From Agrocybe praecox (Eukaryota; Basidiomycota; Agaricomycetes; Agaricales; Agrocybaceae), in assembly GCA_964017145.1 (NCBI GenBank), contig CAXHKQ010000269.1:1-11104 (forward strand): DNA of 11,104 bases. The letters are read 5' to 3'. The notes under the pieces are model-generated. The model was not told the origin of the DNA. It worked only from the letters and a program-made list of their open reading frames with translations, and searched no databases. A program made the position numbers and the translations under genes. Below are positions 7,301-11,104 of this stretch, one piece after another (within the stretch, counting starts at the first letter, position 1; each line of letters opens with the position of its first letter).

Positions 7301-9494
7301 TACTTTCTGGTTTGAAGACTGCGTGATGTGGCAAGTAACAGTGCGATGTCTGGGTATCTACCTCGCTCGGGGAAATCAACTCCATATGATTAAGATCAAG
7401 ATACATACGCATGAACTTCTTATAACCGTCGAACATTTGAGGAAAACGTTGTCCCCTCTTCTCCATTTGCAGCTGCCGCCGCAATGCGTTGTATCTTGAT
7501 TCGCCCAGCTCCCGCCCACCTTGCCGGAACGGCAACTTCACCGTATAGCGCCCGTCTGCTCCACGCGTCGTTGTCGCGTCATACATCATTTCGCACATGG
7601 CATCATCAGCCGACATGCTGGACTGCTTCGGCACCTCCTCCATCTCCCAGAACTTCTGCAGCAATACATCGAGTTTCACATGCAGAGACACGACACTCGA
7701 AACTGGAGCCACCTCGATCGCGCGGCCAGTTATGATCCATCCGAAAATCGTCTGCTGCGCCACGACATCGCTCCGCCCACCACGACGCACACCATCTAAC
7801 AGAATTTCGGGAAAAGCATTTGCGCCGATTAACAAATCAATATTACCCGGCTTGTCGAAATGCGGATCAGCCAGCTGCAACCCGATGAGATGATCCAGCT
7901 GTGTGCGTGCAACTGGCCGACTCGGTAACTGCGATGTTATTTTCTTCATCACCAACGCCGTGATGCCCACACATTCTTTCCCACCTTCCAAGCACGATGA
8001 CACCGCCAAAGACACACAATTAGCGGTAGTGCCTGCTGATGCGCCACCCACTCCTCTGACGTCCGTCGTGAGCGTCGTCTTGACAGCCGCCAATTGCTGC
8101 ACAACCTGCTCTGTGACCAACGTGGCCTCAGAAGCTTGATCAATGAGCGCGCGTACTGTGACCGCCCGTCCGTTCTGTGCAATCAATGTGACCAATGCAG
8201 TCGGCAGCAACACGCCAGTAGCCACTGAAGACTGGCACACATTCGTACTGACCGATCCATTTGATGCCGGCGCTGCCGATGTTGACACTGCATGCGATGT
8301 GACCCCACCTGACGTCTGCTGTGGATGACTTTTAAATGGATTGGAACGCTCAACAATGTTTTCATCATTCGTTACATGCAACAGTGTGTGATGCCGGCCC
8401 TTGCAAACGTTACAAGAGAATCGACTCCCACACGTTCGACTCGTGTGTCCTGTCGCCAAGCAATTGAAACACAGATGTAATTGCTCGACAAACGAACGAC
8501 GCTCCTGCACGGATTTGGCAAGCAACGTTGAACAACGATGGAGTTGATGTTCGTCGCTGCATAAAATGCAATTGTGCGTGCGCGATTTCACAACATGCGT
8601 GCGCACAACTCGATGATCATTGAACGATGTTGAAGCTTGAACCGCCTCAAAAGACCGCAACACACCGATCAAATACGCGTCCAACGTCGCGAACACGGGC
8701 ATGACCGTCGATGACCCATTAGATTTCTCCCACTCCAAACGTGTCTTCTTGTCCAATTTTCTAGCCGTCTGAACGACGACGAGACTGTCCCATTCATCGA
8801 CTGGCTGCCCCAAAACACGCAAAGCTTGAAGGGTTTGTGTCGTACCATCAAGTAACCTTCGCAGTTGCTCCGGACATTCGCGCGTCATGCCTGGTAAATC
8901 GATCAAACGTTCAATTTGTCGCGAAATCAAGTAGCGCATATTTTCATACCGTCGCACTAGAATGTTCCACGCAATGTCAAAATTGGCGTTGGTTACCTCG
9001 ATGTTTTTTATCGCTTCGGCAGCAGCTCCCTTGCATGCGACTCTCAGATATTGCAGCTTTTGGACGGCCGTCAGCGTGTTGTTCGTGCTGACGATCGTTC
9101 CAAACAAATCGCGAAAACTCACCCAATCCTCTATTTCTCCTGAGAATGTCGGCGCTTCGATGGCCTTCATACGCAGCCCCTGCTGCGGACCCTGCTCTGC
9201 ATTTATCGGCTGCTCGATAACCGGCGGGACGATGAAGCCTTGCAGCATCCCATTCAACTCGTTCTGTGCATCTTGATACGCCTCTTCGGCAGTGTCGTAC
9301 AAGTCGCCGCCGTAAACATCGCCATCACCATCGAACGCAACGTACGCCGCCGCGAACTCCTTCCAATAGTTGTTCAACAACTCACACCGCGAACGAACCG
9401 CGAACTCCGACTGTAATCTGGCTGGTGCCTTCCGCGTGTTGACACCAAACAGCAAAACTCTCGCCTCAAACTTCTTCAGTCGCTTGAAATCCAT
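4380..9494 (-). CDS. BEL/Pao Gag-Pol polyprotein, intact, 1704 aa
   Basis: One uninterrupted frame from ATG 9494 to TAG 4380. In order: BEL-type Gag region (DUF1759-like, about 115-285); three zinc-knuckle-like motifs (C309/C312/H316/C321, CX2CX4HX4C at 342-355, and C361/C364/H368/H373); retropepsin-like protease of the DUF1758 type (about 425-590) with D452 in ALIDQAS; reverse transcriptase (about 710-900) with D783 and YVDD at 859-862; RNase H with D1037, E1081, D1111, D1157; integrase zinc finger (H1337, H1342, C1372, C1375); catalytic core D1407, D1473, E1524 (last spacing 50); and a C-terminal DUF5641-like domain (about 1600-1700). It encodes the capsid and the enzymes for cytoplasmic reverse transcription and nuclear integration. 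The only odd catalytic feature is DQA in place of the usual DSG or DTG in the protease. All the visible catalytic residues for RT, RNase H and integrase are present, so it may be functional. Confidence 0.97.
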   Translation of the reverse strand: MDFKRLKKFEARVLLFGVNTRKAPARLQSEFAVRSRCELLNNYWKEFAAAYVAFDGDGDVYGGDLYDTAEEAYQDAQNELNGMLQGFIVPPVIEQPINAEQGPQQGLRMKAIEAPTFSGEIEDWVSFRDLFGTIVSTNNTLTAVQKLQYLRVACKGAAAEAIKNIEVTNANFDIAWNILVRRYENMRYLISRQIERLIDLPGMTRECPEQLRRLLDGTTQTLQALRVLGQPVDEWDSLVVVQTARKLDKKTRLEWEKSNGSSTVMPVFATLDAYLIGVLRSFEAVQASTSFNDHRVVRTHVVKSRTHNCILCSDEHQLHRCSTLLAKSVQERRSFVEQLHLCFNCLATGHTSRTCGSRFSCNVCKGRHHTLLHVTNDENIVERSNPFKSHPQQTSGGVTSHAVSTSAAPASNGSVSTNVCQSSVATGVLLPTALVTLIAQNGRAVTVRALIDQASEATLVTEQVVQQLAAVKTTLTTDVRGVGGASAGTTANCVSLAVSSCLEGGKECVGITALVMKKITSQLPSRPVARTQLDHLIGLQLADPHFDKPGNIDLLIGANAFPEILLDGVRRGGRSDVVAQQTIFGWIITGRAIEVAPVSSVVSLHVKLDVLLQKFWEMEEVPKQSSMSADDAMCEMMYDATTTRGADGRYTVKLPFRQGGRELGESRYNALRRQLQMEKRGQRFPQMFDGYKKFMRMYLDLNHMELISPSEVDTQTSHCYLPHHAVFKPESSSTKIRVVFDATAATTNGKGLNALMLTGPRLQETLPAILMRWRTHKFAISADVEKMYRQIWVHPEHQDFQRILWRESINEPMQHYRLKTVTYGTGSAPYLAVKTMLRLAQDEQMRFPRASAAVQNDFYVDDCLSGADTLADAMELKDELIGLMAAGGMRLLKWSSNSSDLLRTLPDDHIECRAPLSFDDEDGIKALGIRWYPSCDELRYKVRVLATKEKWTKREMLAEIARLFDPLGLLAPVIVMAKIQIQRLWLTGLQWDDELPDEVCSAWLRFQTDLPKLEQIRIPRWCCTGAACKLEMHGFADASMHAYAACVYVRVQQADGSVAVTLMAAKTKVAPIKQQSIPRLELNGAVLLAELLAECREAIRYKDVEMYAWTDSMTVLAWLRKQSNVWPTYIGNRVSKVHAIMDASQWRHVPGVDNPADVASRGIMPADLRMHPLWWVGPVWLNGDRHGWPKSVSLVVDAKLLETKKEVTCMVTKTQEMPELAYKYSSFTKLIRTTAYLRRMIKRRDGRFLQADELEDAQQCWLRLIQRNEYGDVFETVFDSTSKRQHQLAKLTPFVDSCGLMRVGGRLKTVGLAYDEQHPIILPPKNVVTKLIVLHAHDRVFHAGPQNTMGHLHQKYWIVNGRKRVRQIIHNCVTCVRARPTLQRQLMGELPAARAQFNRAFLHTAVDYAGPIWSHTSRGRGRKAHKSYIAVFICLGSKAVHLELVSELSSLAFVAAYHRFTARRGACTDIYCDNGTNFVGADRELKTHFRTMMEDDQWRADLCNSGTRFHFAPPGSPHFNGLAEATVKMAKTAMKKVIGDHKLTFEEMSTFLAQVEAALNSRPLCAIPAAGDETSILTPGHLLIGQPLTAVPEPNDIDARTPSNRWKLLQHMAQHFWRRWAREYVHQLQQRHKWTIPMTDIKIDDMVVVADDQPYVTRWRIGRVVELHPGRLDGLVRVATVKTATGNITRTVTKLALLPTNTFE

Positions 9495-9503
9495 TATGGG
9501 CGA

Positions 9504-9524
9504 CGATCCGGCTCCGTAGGACCA
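9504..9524 (-). promoter_or_regulatory. primer binding site, tRNA-Tyr-like
   Basis: On the - strand, two bases after the 5' LTR, the sequence begins TGGTCCTACGGAGCCGGATC. Its complement has the shape of a tRNA 3' end: CCA preceded by an acceptor strand and CGATCCGGC, a typical T-arm. The closest match I recall is tRNA-Tyr (..TCCGGCTCGAAGGACCA), with one substitution and one extra base in the acceptor part. The role as PBS is clear from position and the TGG start; the tRNA identity is inference. Confidence 0.75.
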
Positions 9525-9526
9525 AA

Positions 9527-9724
9527 TGTCCGTCGATGCTTAGTGGACTGTATGATTATTTGAGAAACCGACACGTTGAGCGTGGTGCTGCTGGTTCGAT
9601 TCTGTTTATTGCACAATTTTCCATTTGACATGTAATCTACAATTTGTACGTCTCCTTTGATGAATGTGGCGTTAATTAAAAGTACATGAACATAACTACA
9701 CTAGGAGGCGGGCAGGCGCCGACA
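9527..9724 (-). repeat. BEL/Pao 5' LTR (right on + strand)
   Basis: 198 bp, identical to 4140-4337. As the 5' LTR of the - strand element it should carry the promoter, although no clear TATA or Inr-DPE pair was found in it. Reading in from the proposed nested exon, the frame meets a TAG at 9703-9701 after seven LTR codons. Confidence 0.95.
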
Positions 9725-9729
9725 GCAAG
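9725..9729. repeat. target site duplication GCAAG, right copy
   Basis: Directly follows A9724, the last base of the right LTR, and matches 4135-4139. Confidence 0.95.
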
Positions 9730-9761
9730 TATTTTCCATATTTTCTGTGTTCACAGAACCT
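9725..9761 (-). pseudogene. 5' fragment of the nested gene's terminal exon, interrupted by BEL
   Basis: The - strand acceptor ATTATTTTCCGTCTCACAG ends at 9762. The exon then supplies the one base needed to complete the split codon from 10221 (AC|A), followed by 12 codons (GSVNTENMENTC) to the insertion point. The frame continues at 4134 to a TGA at 4078. In this allele it instead enters the LTR and stops after seven codons. A second AG two bases on (9761-9760) would give another open frame; I prefer the first AG and its more protein-like product. Confidence 0.4.
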
Positions 9762-10220
9762 CTGTGAGACGGAAAATAATATGTTATATTCTTATTCAAA
9801 CCAATTATTTGAAAGTGTTACTCATTAAGCAAATATCGAAAAAGCATAACATATTTACATGGTTGATAGTATAAATTGACCACGTTCCGTTAGGGATAGT
9901 AAACATTATCCGCCAAATTTGATTTATTGAATTGTTAAAGAGAACACCTTTTCACAAGTTACCATATTATTTCGTTGAATTGTTATATTATTTTATTTGC
10001 TAATTGATCAAATTCTCTGAATTTAATGTTGATAATCTACCTCGTTTAAGAATTCCATGACGAATTTATGATGTTATCTCGAATATAATCGAAGACCGAT
10101 TACGGCCCAAGCTAGTATCTAGAGTTTATGTGTCGAGTGAAGCGATAAAACTACACTTTCACTGAATAAGGTTGGTAATTATTCAGTGAAATTGCAACTT
10201 TGTAATGTTCTTGCACTCAC
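9730..10220. other. ankyrin gene intron, right part, and putative nested-gene intron 2
   Basis: AT-rich, with no open frame of note on the + strand. On the - strand 10220-9762 is read as a 459-bp intron of the proposed nested gene, from GTGAGT to CACAG. It holds a perfect 13-bp hairpin (10157-10191) and, at its end, an imperfect inverted repeat around the acceptor (about 9737-9782). Confidence 0.55.
10157..10191. repeat. 13-bp perfect inverted repeat, 9-base loop
   Basis: TTTCACTGAATAA (10157-10169) is exactly inverted at 10179-10191 around a 9-base loop. The stem is too short for a microRNA precursor. It may be a transposon footprint or a chance structure. Confidence 0.85.
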
Positions 10221-10342
10221 GTTGTATGTTGTATTTGTTCCGTCATCTCAGATTTTATAAAACCGCCATAAGCCGTAATTTTTGTTTCTTTGTTTTGAGA
10301 AGAATTTCCAGTTCCAACTGCTATATCAACAGTTGGCGCACC
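10221..10342 (-). CDS. internal exon of proposed nested - strand gene, unknown protein
   Basis: 122 bp bounded by a strong acceptor (TTTTAATTTTATATCTATTCTACAG, ends 10343) and a strong donor (CAAC|GTGAGT, GT at 10220-10219). The frame starting at phase 0 is open for 40 codons (begins GAPTVDIAVGTGNSSQ, ends SEMTEQIQHT) and leaves two bases. The terminal exon at 9761 completes that split codon in frame. No family is recognised; the sequence is polar, with no signal peptide or membrane segment. It lies on the opposite strand to the ankyrin gene, inside its intron. The evidence is splice-site quality, phase and open frame only, so a chance model cannot be excluded. Confidence 0.45.
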
Positions 10343-10419
10343 CTGTAGAATAGATATAAAATTAAAATAACCTATGCTAAAAATGTCTGTTTCAAGATAG
10401 TTTGTTATTTCGAATTTAC

Positions 10420-10464
10420 AAAATCTTTGTTCAAACTGGTCTGCAGTTTGCGGTTTATCAGCAT
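10420..10464 (-). CDS. possible first coding exon of the nested gene
   Basis: ATG at 10464 (context TATCATGC) starts 15 codons (MLINRKLQTSLNKDF) ending at a GTAAAT donor (GT at 10419-10418). The resulting intron to 10343 is 77 bp, the typical short-intron size in flies and mosquitoes, and both sides are phase 0. An in-frame TAA lies 13 codons upstream of the ATG, so an N-terminal extension would require another exon. The donor is of middling quality. The 5' end and promoter would lie within or across the ankyrin exon at 10549 and were not identified. Confidence 0.3.
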
Positions 10465-10548
10465 GATACGTCTTCGTCCACCGCGTAATTAACAACGAAT
10501 CAAATTTGCACGTTGTCTCCTCCGCCGTGTCGTCTCCGACCCGCACAG

Positions 10549-10836
10549 GTTAACGAACCGGTGACGCAGGGCCTGCGCGCCCTGCACTACGCCGTCTGGC
10601 AGAAGCACTACGAGGCGGTTCGACTGCTGCTCGTGCGTGGCGCCGACATCAATGCGATCGACGACTGCGGCTACAGTGCCCTGCATTTGGCCGCGGAGCA
10701 CGGCTACGTTGAGCTGACGAAGCTGCTGCTGGAGAGCGGCGCCAAAGTCGACTATCGGCCGCCAACGGACGAGAGCTACCCGCGGACGACGCTGTGCGAC
10801 GAGCCGCTGCGGCTGGCGATGAAGCATCGACATTGT
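10549..10836 (+). CDS. ankyrin-repeat protein, second supported coding exon
   Basis: 288 bp (96 codons), phase 0 at both ends: acceptor CCCGCACAG ends at 10548 and donor TGT|GTGAGT starts at 10837. It encodes one full ankyrin repeat (about residues 7-39 of the exon: LRALHYAVWQKHYEAVRLLL), a second (about 40-72: GYSALHLAAEHGYVELTKLL) and the start of a third (TLCDEPLRLAMKHRHC), which must continue in an exon outside the window. The repeats keep the canonical ALH and GAD/GAK loops. Ankyrin repeats mediate protein-protein binding and the specific partner is unknown. High GC and G/C-ending codons contrast with the AT-rich intron and support real coding sequence. It joins the exon ending at 3280. 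Confidence 0.88.
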
Positions 10837-11104
10837 GTGAGTGTGGTATTTTCATATATAATGATTTTGTAATGGCTTCGATGGATATGGTGTTTTTTCC
10901 TCGGGAATGTCAATCAAATGACACATTTAATATGATGGGTGTTGAATTGAGATGGCAATTATAGGATAACACTAGTTTCAAATATCAATAATGAATTTAA
11001 TGCGAAATTGTCATACAACATATCAGTATCATACCCTTGAGATTGCAAAATATTTCCGTTGTAGAGTGATTGAAAAAATATTCAAAAACATTTTTCAATG
11101 GTTT
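10837..11104. other. start of the next ankyrin gene intron
   Basis: Begins with GTGAGTGT and is AT-rich. No gene, repeat or transposon end was seen up to the window edge. Confidence 0.65.

Larger units (their letters stand above)
4140..9724 (-). mobile_element. complete BEL/Pao LTR retrotransposon
   Basis: 5,585 bp with two identical 198-bp LTRs, 5-bp GCAAG duplications, a primer binding site 2 bases inside the 5' LTR, a polypurine tract touching the 3' LTR, and a single intact pol-type polyprotein. The order protease, RT, RNase H, integrase and the Gag and protease families are those of BEL/Pao. It is very compact: only 32 bases separate the 5' LTR from the ATG and 42 bases (including the tract) separate the stop from the 3' LTR. 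No env-like frame is present. It lies antisense in the ankyrin gene intron and sense relative to the proposed nested gene. Confidence 0.97.

Noticed and set aside
7484..8328. Cluster of + strand frames opposite the Gag/protease region
   Set aside because: Shadows of the intact - strand polyprotein.
10489..10855. - strand frames of 114 and 68 codons across the ankyrin exon
   Set aside because: Antisense shadows of a GC-rich exon, Arg/Ala/Ser-rich.
1..11104. tRNA, rRNA, CRISPR or bacterial operon features
   Set aside because: No cloverleaf, repeat-spacer array or clustered unspliced genes were seen. The sequence is eukaryotic in organisation.

Overview
The window looks like genomic DNA of an insect, most likely a dipteran and perhaps a mosquito. 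The reasons are AT-rich noncoding DNA, spliced genes with GT..AG introns, a TATA-less Inr+DPE core promoter of the arthropod type, a TTAA-target miniature transposon and an intact BEL/Pao retrotransposon. The species assignment is inference, because no species-specific gene is recognised.

Layout. Bases 1-2380 are AT-rich and hold no gene that can be firmly supported. A 752-bp nonautonomous DNA transposon lies at 621-1372, with 23-bp perfect terminal inverted repeats, TTAA ends and a second inverted repeat inside. A core promoter on the + strand (Inr at 2464-2469, DPE at 2493-2497) and a GC-richer leader precede the first supported exon of an ankyrin-repeat protein gene (ends at 3280, donor GTAAGT). 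Its next exon is 10549-10836. The 7,268-bp intron between them is mostly one transposable element.

That element is a complete BEL/Pao LTR retrotransposon on the - strand (4140-9724, 5,585 bp). It has two identical 198-bp LTRs, a 5-bp GCAAG target duplication, a tRNA-type primer binding site, a polypurine tract, and one uninterrupted 1,704-codon polyprotein (Gag, zinc knuckles, protease, reverse transcriptase, RNase H, integrase). No env is present. The identical LTRs and open frame mean the insertion is young and may still be capable of moving.

The most interesting possibility is what the element landed in. On the - strand of the same intron there is a consistent small-gene model: ATG exon 10464-10420, exon 10342-10221 and a terminal exon starting at 9761. 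The splice sites have matching phases, the last reading frame runs to a TGA at 4078, and an AATAAA lies about 100 bp further on. The retrotransposon sits inside that terminal exon, splitting it between 9725 and 4139. If the model is right, this allele carries a recent insertion that removes the last 18 codons of a nested gene of about 86 aa and supplies an early stop and a poly(A) signal in the sense direction. For the ankyrin host gene the element is antisense and intronic, so probably much less harmful.
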